Shown in pieces: positions 1 to 11,103 of a stretch of DNA of 64,000 nucleotides (positions are counted from its first letter, which is position 1; every line of letters begins with the position of its first letter). Source of the DNA: Planococcus citri (Eukaryota; Arthropoda; Insecta; Hemiptera; Pseudococcidae); assembly GCF_950023065.1 (NCBI RefSeq), contig NC_088678.1, positions 78,153,590 through 78,217,589 of the forward strand, given 5' to 3'. The notes under the pieces were generated by a model, which saw nothing but the letters and a program-made list of their open reading frames with translations, searched no databases and was not told where the DNA came from. The translations under genes and the position numbers were made by a program.

Positions 1-1104
1 ACCTATACGAACGTTTTATAATATATTCACCAGAAGTGTAGGCTTGAATGGTTCAACGACTCTCCGGCAAAGATTCTCCACTGATTCATTGTTTTTAATA
101 ACAATAAAAAAAAGAAAAAAACGACGACCGATCCGAGAGAGATGCGAATGTGGAAAGGGCAAGGGGTGAGAAAAAAAACGCGTTAAAAAATATCGGAGAA
201 TTTAAATAATGAAGGATCTTGCATATAGTATGCGAATGCGAATACAGCGTGTGAGTGTGATTTACGTGGAAACTTACTACGTGTGGGCTCCCTCAGCTTC
301 TCTGGCTGGTTAGTGGTTGGCGAACATTTCTTTTCAATACTATAGTATGTACACTTACATTGGTACGAATTTATCTACGTGATATAAGCTCCTTCTACTT
401 TCCTCTTAATCCACGTCTATTACCAGCACCAGCACCCAGGCCTTAAGTAAGATTAATACGTAAATCACATCTTCTTCTTATCTTCATTGATAAAAAAGGT
501 AACTCGTTTGCTCGAAGCGGCGCCAATGACCACGGTTTCCTCTGCCCAGAGCGAGACGGAAGGTACATAGGTACTAGGTAGTAGGTAGAGGAAGTACACA
601 GTGCAAGTGTGAGAGAGGATATCAAAATGAATGGTTTTGGAGGCGAATAAGTTACTTTTGTCTTTCAGAATCTTTAGGAAGGGATGGGAAAAGGGGTTGG
701 ATGGGAGAGGGATCAGAATTTTTGGAAATGATTGGTGACCTCCTTGAACAAATCAAAATGAATGATTCCTGAGATGAATAAATTCTAATAGAGCTACTTC
801 AGCGTTTTTTAGCCTCTTTGAGTGAAAGGAGATGTTAGATTTGGATTTGATTGCTTCTTAATCCTAAACAAGAGAAATGGTTTCCCAGGGGAATATCTGA
901 GGTAAATTACTGGTGATTTTTAGTGAATTTATTATGAATTTCTATTACGTTAATTGTTTTAATTAAATTTCCAGTGAATTCTGATGCATTGTTGGTGGTC
1001 TAAATTTTTATTAAAATATGTAATTCGAAGTTGGTAAATTTTGGTAAACAATTGGTAATTTTGTTTGGCAATTTTCTAGTGATTTTCTGAAAGAAATTCA
1101 TTTT
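1..1104. other. Mostly non-coding AT-rich lead-in
   Basis: Apart from the possible short exon at 499-562, this stretch shows no convincing coding frame. It includes purine-rich tracts (100-190), gtaggta/actaggta tracts near 565-590 typical of the rest of the window, and from about 640 onward simple AT-rich sequence leading into the satellite. It reads as intron or intergenic DNA. Confidence 0.5.
499..562 (+). CDS. Possible internal exon of unknown gene
   Basis: A GC-richer 64-base block is preceded by a pyrimidine tract (about 470-487) and an AG, and followed by an AAG/GTACAT donor. The open frame (GGT codon at 498-500) has coding-like codons and includes the peptide NDHGFLCPERDG just before the donor, where the last codon is split after two bases. 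A Phe-x-Cys-Pro-x-x-x-Gly motif like this begins peritrophin-A (CBM14) chitin-binding domains of insect cuticle proteins, but only the first of the six expected cysteines would be here, so the family link is a guess. The acceptor is weak because an A-run separates it from the pyrimidine tract. Confidence 0.22.
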
Positions 1105-2815
1105 TCAGTAACTCATTCGTTCGCGAACGATTCTTTTTCTCTGAGCAAATCGTTTGCGATCGAATCAAGTTCACTTTCTGACACTAGGATTAAAATCAAA
1201 TTGCCAAGTTTCGACATGTCAATTTTTCAGCGATTCATTCGTTCGCGAACGATTTTTCTCCTCTGAGCAAATCATTCGCGAACGAATCATTATAGCAATT
1301 ATCATTATCATGAATAGATAATGTTTCGTTATCGCTTCGTATGTATTGTCATGTATGTACCTATTATCTGATTCAATTTTCAAATGATTCAGTCGTTCTC
1401 AAATGAGTCATCATTTTTGGATCAAATCGTTCGCGAACGAATTGGTTAAGGTTCTGATGATTGATAAGATTAAAAATTCAAAACCGTAATGTTTTGTCAT
1501 TTCATTCGTATTTGATTTAACTTTTCAGTGATTCAATCGTTCGCGAACGATTTCCCTTCTCCGAGCAAATCGTTCGCGAACGAATCAAGTTCAATTTCTG
1601 ATTATATGCAGAATCAAAACTTTCAAGTTTTGTCAACATGTCATCTGTATCCAAGTTGATTTTTCAGTGATTCGTTCGTTCGCGAACGATTTTTCTTCTT
1701 CGAGCAAATCATTCGCGAACTAACTACGTATTCGCAATTTGATAATCATGTTTCGTTTTGTATGTATTGTCGTGAGTCGTGACTCGTGCAGGCCTACCAT
1801 TTGATTCGATTTCCAAGTGATTCAGACGTTCTCGAATGAATCCTCGTTTCTGATCAAATCGTTCGGGAATGAAGTGAGTTTCGTTTTTGATGATAACATT
1901 AAAACTGCAAAAGTTTAGTCATTTCATTCGTATTTGATTTGATTTTTCAGTGATTCAATCGTTCGCGAACTACTTTCCCTCTCCGAGCAAATCGTTCGCG
2001 AACGATTCGAATCCAGTTTCAAATGACAAGATGGAAACTGTCAAGTTTCGTCAACATGATATTTGCATCCAGGTTGATTTTTCAGCGATTCATTCGTTCG
2101 CGAACGATTTTTCTCCTTCGAGCAAATCATTCGCGAACGAATCATTTGTTATTTGTTAGAATGTGTTTCGTTTTGTATATTTCGTGAGTCGTGTACCATT
2201 TGATTCGATCGCCAAGTGATTCATACGTTCTCGAATCAGTCCTCGTTTTTGATCAAATCGTTCGCGAACGAATTGAGTTTAGTTACCGATGATAAGATTA
2301 AAACTATGAAGTTTCTACTTTTCATTCGTATTTGATTTGATTTTTCAGTGATTCAATCGTTCGCGAACTACTTTCCTTCCCCGAGCAAATCGTTCGCGAA
2401 CGAATCGAATCCAGTTTCTAATGACAAGATTGAAACTGCCAGGTTTCGTCAACACGATATTTGCATCCAGGTTGATTTTTCAATGATTCATTCGTTCGCG
2501 AACGATTTTTCTCCTTCGAGCAAATCATTCGCGAACGAAACATTCATAACTATTATTTGTAGATTATGACTTGTTTCGTTTTGGGTTGTATTGTACGATC
2601 TGATTCGATTTCCTAGTGATTCAGCCGTTCTCGAATGATTCGTCATTTTTGGGCAATCGTTCGCGAACGAATTCAGTTTAGTTTTTGATGATAAGATTAA
2701 AACTATAAAGTTCTGTCATTTCATTCGTATTTGATCTGATTTTTCTGTAATTCAATCGTTCGCGAACGATTCATTGCTCCTTAGCGAATCATTCTCATTC
2801 TCAAACGAATCAACT
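1105..2815. repeat. Palindromic satellite array A
   Basis: The array is built on the 14-base perfect palindrome TCGTTCGCGAACGA and close variants. The palindromes usually come in pairs about 34 bases apart, in the frame gattca-palindrome, about 20 bases, then gagcaaat-palindrome. Pairs recur about every 133 bases and three types of pair form a higher-order unit of about 400 bases: equivalent points lie near 1528, 1950, 2348 and 2747. The two copies starting near 1950 and 2348 are the most alike. The same family forms array B at 54.8-56.7 kb. Translations such as SFANDFSPSSKSFANE are products of the repeat and not evidence of a gene. Confidence 0.9.
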
Positions 2816-3735
2816 CCAATTTTTGTTAATAGATTTGCCCCAAACATCAAGTTTTCTGTGATTTTCAGCCATTTTTAGTTTAATTTTTCCATTTTCTTCA
2901 ATTCTCAGCTATGTATAAATCAATTCTAAATACCCTACATATTATTTTTTTTTGACAATTTCAAGTAATTTTTTCATTCAATTTTTTCATATTTTGAACC
3001 ATTTTCCTATCAATTTTACTAATTTTAAAATACTACAGGCTTCGATTGGTGGAAATAAATGCAACTTTCATAAACTTTACCTAGATCAAGCGTGTACTAA
3101 CAAAATTTTGAACCGGAGTCTTAAAATATTGAGGTCTCCGAATCGAGGTTTTGAATCAGCGTCTCAAAATTGAGATCGCAGAACCGATGTCTCAAAATCG
3201 AAATCTTATCACGGAAACTTGAAATTCGGGTCTCAAAATTGAGCTATGGGATCAGACATTCCGAAATTGAGGTCTAAAAAACGAGGTTTCAAAATTGAGA
3301 TCTCTCATTTTGATCTGCGAAAATGATAGCCATGCTTTATAATCTACATTGTACAATCAGCAACTCCTTAAAAACCGAAGACTACGAAGGGCAATTCCCT
3401 ACACATCTCACTCGTTGTAGGTATTTACAAAACATAACGAGCAATTTACAAATAAGAATACTCAAATACTCGTACGTATACTCGTACCTTAACGTAACCC
3501 TGAATTTGACGTGAGAATCTAATTCGCAATTCTATTGTTTCTGTTCACTCGGTCATAAGTAGCGACATGGCGTTGGAGGCAAATCATTTTTCACCTATTT
3601 CCAACCATAAGGTTATAACAACGAATGAAAAAGGACGTACAAGACTAACTAAGACTACAACTACAAGGTAGGTATCCACTTCATAAATACGAACATTCCA
3701 GCAAACATTAAAAATTTTTAGACTTCATTCTAACC
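2816..3735. other. AT-rich stretch with short degenerate minisatellite
   Basis: The first part is simple AT-rich sequence. From about 3108 to 3315 there are degenerate units of the kind ggtctcaaaattgag and ggtctccgaatcgagg, the same family as the large array at 49.7-50.7 kb. The remainder up to 3735 holds no supportable gene. Confidence 0.6.
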
Positions 3736-4110
3736 CCCAAAAAAACGATTCTGTAAATCAAATCGGGAATGTGAAATGTTTTGCACGGAAAATGGGCTTA
3801 CGGACGAGCTCTTGCTAAAAATGCAATTTCTTCAGCGCTGGACCCGCTCATTTTCAAGATTGAGGTCCAAATGGGGCCAATTTTGGGTCCGTAAATCATT
3901 CGAGGAATGTGTGGGGAAATCGCATTTTTGGGTACTGTTGGTATAGTAGATAAAAAATATGCAATTTCCCCAACCCCCAAGCGCTTATTTTGGGCTCACC
4001 CCCCCCCCCAATTACAAAATTTCTCTCAAAACATCATTTTTAAAAAAAAACTTGTTTACTCGGTTTTTATGAAAAGTTTTAGAAATGGAGCCGAATTTAA
4101 TAAGTACAAC
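3736..4110. repeat. Inverted copy of the repeat at 7975-8645
   Basis: This segment is the reverse complement, with mismatches and indels, of 7975-8645. Shared blocks include the AAAACGATTCTGTAAAT end, the GGGAATGTGAAATG block, the TCCGTAAATCATTCGAGGAA block and the TTATGAAAAGTTTTAGAAAT end. The copy at 8 kb carries roughly 280 extra bases in its middle. A C-run (about 4000-4009) sits where the other copy has its own homopolymer-rich section. It is most likely a non-autonomous transposon or fold-back arm. No terminal duplication was identified. Confidence 0.75.
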
Positions 4111-4336
4111 GGAAAGTGTTCAAAATTAAATTCTTTTTCGTAGGTAATAGTTGTACATATGATGTACGTATACCTGATATACCGATGCATCTTGTAATTT
4201 GATTTTCAAGTGAACAATAAAAAAAAATTTTTCGTCACCTGCCAGCTCTGGGCACTTGTCACAACGTGTAAAATTTTTCTCCAAATTTTGATTTCCGTAT
4301 GTAGAATTTTAGTGTCTGTGTTTTTGGTCTACCTAA

Positions 4337-5675
4337 CAAGGGAACCTCTTGAGGAGCCGCGATTTTTGGAAAGAGCGTAGTCTAAAACCCCCAAAACCAA
4401 CATTTTCAGCTGCCCAAGTTCATTTTTCGGTTTTTGGTGAATTCTTGAAAATTCAAAATTGACTGTTTTTGCCGATTTAAGCTTTTTTTAAAAAAGTACG
4501 TACTTGATCAATAAAAATGGTCAAAATAAGTCCCAAAACTAATAATATTAATTACCCAAATCCAAATTTCACCATTTCTGGCCATTCTGGAGCCTCCAGC
4601 GCGATTTTTCAATTTCTCCAGAATTTTGAATTTGCTCCAGAAGGCGTGAATATGAAGTTGGGCAACTAAAAATCGAGTTGTATATTACACTCGACCTGTT
4701 TAACGAGTTTATCCACATTTGAGCCGATTTTGGGAGTTACGCCTCAAGAGTGGTTATTTGAGGTGTCACTCCCGCTCCAAAACGGCTGGAAATGGCAGAA
4801 TCTGTGCTCCGGGGGACAGTTCTTGAAGAAATACAGCGATTCGCGTAAATTTCGAAAATTTCCTCACAAACGGTTATCTTTTTATTTTTTGGATTTTTTA
4901 ATTTTGAAAAAACTGGTCAAAAAACCAAAAACTTGAGGTGTCACTCCCAAAATCTGCTCAAATGTAGATAAACTCGTTAAACAGGTCGAGTATAATACAC
5001 AACTCGATTTTTAGGTGCCCAACTGCATATTTACGCCTTCTGGAGCAAATTAAAAATTCTGGAGAAATTGAAAAATCGCGCTGGAGGCTCCAGAATGACC
5101 GGAAATGGTGAAATTTGGATTTAGGGGGTTAGTTTTGGACAAAATACAGCGATTCGTGTAAATTTTAAAAATTTCCACACAAACGGGAAACTTTTGATTT
5201 TTTGGATTTTTTAATTTTGAAAAAAGCTGGTCAAAAAACCAAAAACTTGAGGTGTCACTCCTAAAAACGGCTCAAATGTAGATGAACTCGTTGAACAGGT
5301 CGCATATAATACACAACTCGATTTTTAGCTGCCCAACTGCATATTCACGTCTTCTGGAGCAAATGAAAAATTCTGGAGAAATTGAAAAATCGCGCTGGAG
5401 ACTCCAGAATGGATGGAAATGGTGAAATTTGGATTTGGGTAATTAATATTAGTTTTGGGACTTATTTTGACCAGTTTTATTGATCAAGTACGTACTTTTT
5501 GAAAAAAAGCTTAAATCGCCAGAAATAGCCAATTTTGAATTTTCAAATATTCGCCAAAAATCGAAAAATGAACTTGGGCAGCAGAAAATTTGGTTTTGGG
5601 GGTTTTAGACTATGCTCTTTCCAAAAATCGCGGTCCCGTTCAAATCGGAGTGTGACACCTCAAGACGTTCCCTTG
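4337..5675. mobile_element. PIF/Harbinger-like non-autonomous element, copy 1
   Basis: A 1.34-kb element with arms of about 400 bases (4337-4736 and 5265-5675) that are inverted copies of each other. It begins CAAGGGAACCTCTTGAGG and ends with the near-exact inverse. A TAA lies directly on each side (4334-4336 and 5676-5678), which matches the 3-bp TWA target-site duplication typical of PIF/Harbinger elements. A further copy of the arm sequence fills 4934-5250, so the inside is partly tandem. There is no transposase frame, so it would need a helper. A paralogous empty site at about 7135-7165 has one TAA and no insertion. Confidence 0.82.
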
Positions 5676-5746
5676 TAAGTACATAGTATAGTTCAATTTC
5701 CAAAGATATTTTCCAATTTAAAAGAAAACTCCGGTGTTGCTCTTGT
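5676..5746. repeat. Left half of a duplicated flank
   Basis: With 4309-4336 (the other side of the PIF-like element) this matches 7130-7210. Shared text includes TGTTTTTGGNCNACCTAA, then AGTTCAATTTCCAAAGATA and AACTCCGGTGTTGCTCT. The two copies bracket the fold-back element at 5747-7127, so a segment of about 90 bases was duplicated in direct orientation, and only the left copy received the PIF-like insertion. Confidence 0.8.
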
Positions 5747-7127
5747 GGGTCATTCCACGTCAATTGGACCAAGAAGTGGTAGGGGGGTTCGGCGATTTTT
5801 TTGAAATTTTTCCTGTGGAAAGACCTTTTGAAGGGATGACCAATGGCTCAAATCGCAGCCTTCTAGCCCATGTTTAAAGACAGCCAGGGGTTGTCAAAGT
5901 TTTTAGTGAACCTAAAATATCATCCATTTCAGCACTGGATTACTCGATAACCGCGATACCTACCAAAATGGAACATTTTTCCATAGTTAAGGGTTTTGAA
6001 AGGCTTTTCGGTGATATCATAAAAATCAGTGTTGTCACTTTTTTTCGTACAAAAAATTAGCTCAAAAAGTTTCGAAACGTAGTTTTCATATCGTTCCGAC
6101 TCTCAAAAATTCTGAAAAAAATATATTATGGACAACTTTTTATGCTGAACAACATATCGAAAAATTGGGATGGTAACATGTTGCAAAGTTGATTTAAAAA
6201 AATTTAAAGTTTGTGAAAAAATGCGATTTTTTTATTTAAAACATGAAAAAAAGTTTTAATAGGTGAAGTTGACCCATTTGACCCCTATTTTTACGTATCT
6301 GTTGAAAAAGTTGAAAACACCTTTTCACTCGATGAAATGAACTCGTCACAAAAAAATCAAAATTCGAAAAAATCCAATTTTCAATTTCAAACATAAAAAA
6401 AAGTTTAAAATTCAGTTGTCTTATTTTGACCTCTTTCTGACGTATTTCATGAAGACGTTGATAAAAATTACACTCACATCAAAAAAATAAAAATTCGTTC
6501 ATTTTTTGAATTTTTTCGAATTTTGATTTTTTTGTGACGAGTTTATTTCATCGAGTGACAGGGGTTTTTCAAATTTTTCAAAAGGGATCAAATGGGTCAA
6601 CTTCACCCATCAAAACTTTTTTTCATGTTTTAAATCAAAAAATTACAGTTTTTTGCAAACTTTAAATTTTTTTAAAATCAACTTTGCAACATGTTACCAT
6701 CCCAAATCTTCAATATGTTGTTCAGCATGAAAAGTTGACCATAATTATATATTTTTTTCAGAATTTTTGAGAGTCGGAACGGTATGAAAACTACGTTTCG
6801 AAACTTTTAGAGCTAATTTTTTGTACGAAAAAAAGTGACAACACTGATTTTTATGATATCACCGAAAAGCCTTTCAAAACCCTTAACTATGGAAAAATAT
6901 TCCATTTTGGTAGGTATCGCGGTTATCGAGTAATCCACTACTGAAATGGATGATATTTTAGCTTCACTGAAAACTTTGACACCCCCCTGGCTGTCTTTAA
7001 AAATGGGCTACAAGGCTGCGATTTGCGCCATTGGTAATCCCTTCAAAAGGTCTTTCCACAGGAAAAATTTCAAAAAAATCGCCGAACCCCCCTACCACTT
7101 CTTGGTCCAATTGACGTGGAATGGCCC
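5747..7127. mobile_element. Fold-back (long palindromic) element
   Basis: Almost the whole 1.38 kb is one large inverted repeat. It starts GGGTCATTCCACGTCAATTG and ends with the inverse, and the two arms (about 5747-6420 and 6460-7127) stay alignable to the centre near 6440. Paired blocks include the CTGTGGAAAGACCTTTTGAA region, the region around 6000-6060 with 6840-6900, and 6270-6300 with 6595-6625. The transcript or single strand could form a hairpin of roughly 650 base pairs. The frame at 6946-7188 is a translation of the right arm. No transposase is present and no clear target duplication was found. Confidence 0.8.
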
Positions 7128-7129
7128 GA

Positions 7130-7210
7130 CTGTGTTTTTGGACCACCTAAGTAGTTCAATTTCCAAAGATAGTTATTTTCAAATTTAAATGAAAACTCCG
7201 GTGTTGCTCT
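7130..7210. repeat. Right copy of duplicated flank (empty site)
   Basis: This is the uninterrupted paralogue of 4309-4336 plus 5676-5746. It has a single TAA where the PIF-like element sits in the other copy, which confirms the precise ends of that element. Confidence 0.78.
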
Positions 7211-7458
7211 GTGTCATTTAATTTTAATTTTGTCAAGGTGTAAAAATATTTAATTTTTTTTGAGGTTCTTATGATAAAATTCTGAAGATGAATCGATAAA
7301 ATTTTCAGGACATAAAATTTCATAACAGATTTTTATCAACTTTGTTTTATTGGTTTTGTCTTCCATCCTTGAATTTGGCTTTGCAAATTTGCACTTGCAC
7401 ATGATAATCGTTTCGAGCAAATCTTCATTTTCCAGAGTATGTAATGACGTGATGACTA
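7211..7458. other. AT-rich spacer
   Basis: I see no gene or repeat here that I can support. It separates the duplicated flank from the Tc1-type MITE. Confidence 0.5.
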
Positions 7459-7673
7459 CAGGGTGCCCAGAAATATCGAGTACCCCTAAAAAAGTTTTCT
7501 ACCAAAATATGTACTTTGGTTGGTCACATTGAATGATAATAATGATAGCACATGATTGGTTGTTGGACTGGAGAGATAGCATTCCACCAATCATATGCAT
7601 CTATTTCACGTTGCCAACCTATATTTTTATTGAAAAACTTTCTTAGGGGTACTCGATATTTCTGGGCACCCTG
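7459..7673. mobile_element. Tc1/mariner-type MITE, copy 1
   Basis: A 215-bp element starting CAGGGTGCCCAGAAATATCG and ending with the inverse, with about 30 bases of terminal inverted repeat. It is flanked by TA on both sides (7457-7458 and 7674-7675), the target duplication of Tc1/mariner elements. A second copy lies at 25543-25753 and shares nearly all internal sequence, including the ATAATAATGATAGCACATGA and ATTCCACCAATCATATGCAT blocks. It is too short to code for a transposase. The small ORFs on both strands here are chance frames. Confidence 0.88.
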
Positions 7674-7974
7674 TATATTATTCATTTTTTCCCCCCAAAT
7701 AGTTATCAACATTTTTGCCTACTTTGTTACTTCAATTTCTTCCAAAGTAGATAAATTTTAGAAATTCGTCCGTGAAATATATTTCAGGCGCTAAACATTT
7801 GAAATGACAATATTTTTTTATAAACATTTCTTTTTGGGACAATGGTTGCTTTTGTTTAGTGGGAGAGGGAGAAGCTTGGCTTACTTGCGGATGGGGAAAG
7901 AGTTAATAAAATTACGGTTATATACGACTTTTTCAAAAATACTTAATTTAATTCTAAATACATTTTGTTGCGTT

Positions 7975-8645
7975 AAATTCTGCTCCATTTCTAAAACTTT
8001 TCATAAAAACCAAGAATTTAATGATTTTTTGAGAGAAATTTTGAAATCGAGGGAAAACGAGTGCCTCAAATGAAAATTTCGTACGAACCGAAATTGTAGA
8101 GATGTTATTACAGAACATTTTTAATATGTAGCTTGATCGAACGGAATGTGAGAGGTGCAGTCTCAAATCCGACCTCATAATTGTCATCTCAACTTCATAA
8201 TGGGGGGGGGGGGGGGGTACTTCTGCATCCCCAATGAGGGCTTGGAAAAACCAAAACTCGACGGATACGATTTATTCATGCCTTCATTAGTTAGTATACA
8301 AATTTTCAACCCAAAGTGTAAATCATATTTTAATGAATTTTTATTGGAAAGTCGAAATTTTGAAAGGTGGGTGAACCCAAAATTAGCGCTTTTGGTGGGT
8401 TGGAGAAATTGCATATTTTTTTATCTACCATACCAACAGTACCCAAAAATTCAATTTCCCCACACATTCCTCGAATGATTTACGGACCCAAAATTGGCCC
8501 CATTTGAGCCCCAATCTCGAAAATGAGCGGGTCCAGCGCTGGGGAAATTGCATTTTTAGCAAGAGCTCGTCCGTAAGCCTATTTTCCGCGCCAAACATTT
8601 CACATTCCCGATTTTATTTACAGAATCGTTTTTTTCCAGGGTTAT
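7975..8645. repeat. Inverted copy of the repeat at 3736-4110
   Basis: This is the reverse complement of 3736-4110 with about 280 additional bases inside (approximately 8020-8340), including a run of about 17 G at 8202-8218. With its partner it brackets the 4-kb transposon nest. The ORFs within it have no coding character. Confidence 0.72.
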
Positions 8646-8716
8646 AGAATTGTAGTCTATTTTACCCAAAATAATTTTTAAAAAATTCGCAACCCCTAAC
8701 CCCTTGGTCATTGCAG

Positions 8717-8966
8717 TGGCTGCTACGATTACGACGTCGAGTCCGACCATTTGGCTCTGTACACCACGTCCACCGCAGCATCGTCGCGTTATTACACATT
8801 CAAAAGCGGTCATCCTCGAAGTCGAAGAGCGCAACTGGTTACCTCGTAAACGCCAACATTTTCACCAATAGCCGAGACTACACGGTACATATGACGTCGC
8901 TGGCAAGCCGGTTTCGCCCCGGTGCATTCTCTTTCAAGTTAAAGGTACCGAGACTGGATCTTATAG
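8717..8966 (+). CDS. Possible penultimate exon, unknown protein
   Basis: A GC-richer, non-repetitive block follows a pyrimidine-rich tract and TTGCAG acceptor (ending 8716) and closes at an ATAG/GTAATG donor. One frame is open across the whole exon, reading WLLRLRRRVRPFGS at the start and GAFSFKLKVPRLDLI at the end, with the last codon split after one base. Splicing to the acceptor at 9367 completes a GAA codon and leads to a stop. The first half is also open, with better acidic/tyrosine-rich composition, in a second frame (GCYDYDVESDHLALYTT, stop at 8847-8849), and a third frame is open to 8873 or so. This could therefore be a terminal exon in frame 2, a two-exon end in frame 1, or a GC-rich non-coding patch. 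I recognise no family. Confidence 0.33.
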
Positions 8967-9367
8967 GTAATGCTGAGGACAGTTGCGCGAAACAATTCGA
9001 ACCGCTTTAAGGTACCGATCAACGTTAGTTTTTATATTTTACACACGAATATTTTTACGATACCTATACAATTCGGTTCCGATTTTTAAATATTTCTCTT
9101 CATTTTTTTTCGGGTATTTATTTTTGGTATCTTATTTTTGTATGTAGTTCGAGAATAATATATCTACGTATATTTTAGTTCGGTTATTTTTCCATCTACT
9201 TATCAGTGCGGTTTAATTTTCGCTGCGAGTTCGATTTTCTCGATTTGTTATTCTGTTTTGTTGTTCGAGTTCGCGAAATTTTTTTTCTTCTTTTCGAGAG
9301 TTTAATATTTCGTGTCGTTTTTTTTTTCGAAAATGTTGTGAATTATTTCCACGAATATTTTTTACAG

Positions 9368-9411
9368 AAGACGATGACAACTTAGCCGAAAGGATTTTGC
9401 CATGCATTTAA
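9368..9411 (+). CDS. Possible last exon partner of 8717-8966
   Basis: A pyrimidine-rich tract and TTTTTTACAG end at 9367. The exon completes the split GAA codon and continues as DDDNLAERILPCI to a TAA at 9409-9411. The implied intron is 401 bases. Support is limited to splice consensus and phase agreement, which would occur by chance about one time in three. Confidence 0.28.
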
Positions 9412-11100
9412 ATTGTGAGTTTTTAGACAATTTTTTTTTACCTATTTATTTAAGTTTAGTTTATTAATAGGTTCGTTTGTGAGATTTTTGAGGATGAAAT
9501 TTTGAAGATATTTGTGGCTGAAAATTCGCGGTTTGATTTAAATTTTTTATCGAGAATGCCCAAATATCTGGAGATCGAAGCTAAAAAAAAGGTGGGTGGA
9601 GGGAGAGAGGTCGATAAACTGCGATTCTGATCTCTTCAGATCTATATACTTATTTATTTTTTCAACGATCTGTGGCAATTTTAAAATCGACTTCGAGGGG
9701 GAAAAAATTTGAAAAATTTCAAAATGGCATCAAAACTTCGAAAAATTAATATTCAAATTGAATAATTTTCTCTCATTCTCAAACACTTATCTCGTGTTCA
9801 AAAATTGACAAATTTCTGTTCAAAAATATTTATATCATCGAATTTGAGTGTTTTCGAGCAATGATCACAAATTCATCTCCAACCTGGGGATGAGATTGAT
9901 CACTTTCGAGTAATTTCATTCATCTTCAACCTTTATAAAAATAGATCGATAATCGATTCTAAATTATACCCACTCATACGTCTCCCAAAGTCGAAAAATT
10001 TCATGGCAAATTCCTTCGATCAATCGAGTGCGAAACTTGACGCGTGGGCTTTCTCAAGAATAACCAATTCGTCAGCTTCGGGCTTCGCGATCGAGCTACC
10101 TCTACCCAAATATAAAATATTTCAATTAAATTCTTCAACGAATACGCTTCTGGCACAACGATCGAGTTATTCTCATTATAATCTATTGTCTCGTAGATCG
10201 TTAACGATCGACGAGCCATTGCCAGTTCCCAAATATTTGGTTATCGACTTCGAAAAAAAAAAAGGTCTTTGATGTGGAAAGTGAAGATGAGGGAAGATGA
10301 ATTTTACGACCTTGCCATCTAACTATATCCAATACTGCACCCTTTTTCGCCTCGCCTCCTCACCTCCTCACCTCGGCCAGAAATCAATCTCGTCGTTAAA
10401 CACCTCGTAAAAAAAGTTTTCGCTTTCGAAATAATTCTCTTTCGTTCTCGTTGATTTATACACGCAATAAAATGAGTGATCGAAGATCGCGCGGAGACGT
10501 GGGTCATTGGCTCTCTCGTCGTCGACTCTCGACAGTTTATAGCACACGTTTCATTAGCTACAACATATACGAGTACTTAATACTAACAAAGTATACACCT
10601 GATTTATCCAATCTTTTCTTTTTTAACAACCCTTTCTTCGAATCAACCAACCAATAACCAAAAATTCTCGCCAGCAAAGTAAACAACTCATCGAGGAAAA
10701 AATTCACCATCGTACACAGTCAAGTTCAACGTTCGTATTATTTTTATTAATTACTCGCGAAGAGCTATACGTAGGAGAAGATTCGCAGCAGCTAATCTCA
10801 TCTTATGGCTCATTCGCGTAGTAATAAAAATGAAAAAAAAAACGCATCACGATGTTAACTTTGAACTTGGCCTATAATTCGCCGATAGCTTCGCTCAACA
10901 CAGACGATGGACGCGATGATGATGAAAGGTGCAACGCGCTGTAATCAATTTATAGTATATTACGATGTACGATGTACGAGAGAGTAGGTACCTTACCTAC
11001 CTATATTTCCTTCCTCTAGTTGCGGGCTCGAGTCAGCAAGTTTAAATATGAGAGAAGCGGCTATAGTTAAAAGAAACCGGAATTATTGTAATTTTTTTTT
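9412..11100. other. No supportable gene; intron or intergenic
   Basis: AT-rich sequence with scattered GC-richer patches (10000-10260, 10450-10560, 10880-10960). ORFs at 10003-10272 (+) and 10001-10219 (-) overlap antisense to each other and neither has flanking splice or promoter signals. The A-run at 10253-10262 and C-T rich block at 10340-10380 are simple sequence. Part of 10740-11100 could be the 3-prime UTR of the minus-strand candidate exon at 11104. Confidence 0.5.
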
Positions 11101-11103
11101 GTT

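Noticed and set aside
1950..2569. ORFs repeating SFAN-type peptides
   Set aside because: They are literal translations of the palindromic satellite. Open length is due to its composition and there is no start or splice context.
1105..2815. CRISPR-like regularly spaced palindromes
   Set aside because: The spacers are themselves repeated and homologous, the unit is a eukaryotic-type higher-order satellite, and no cas-like genes exist in the window.
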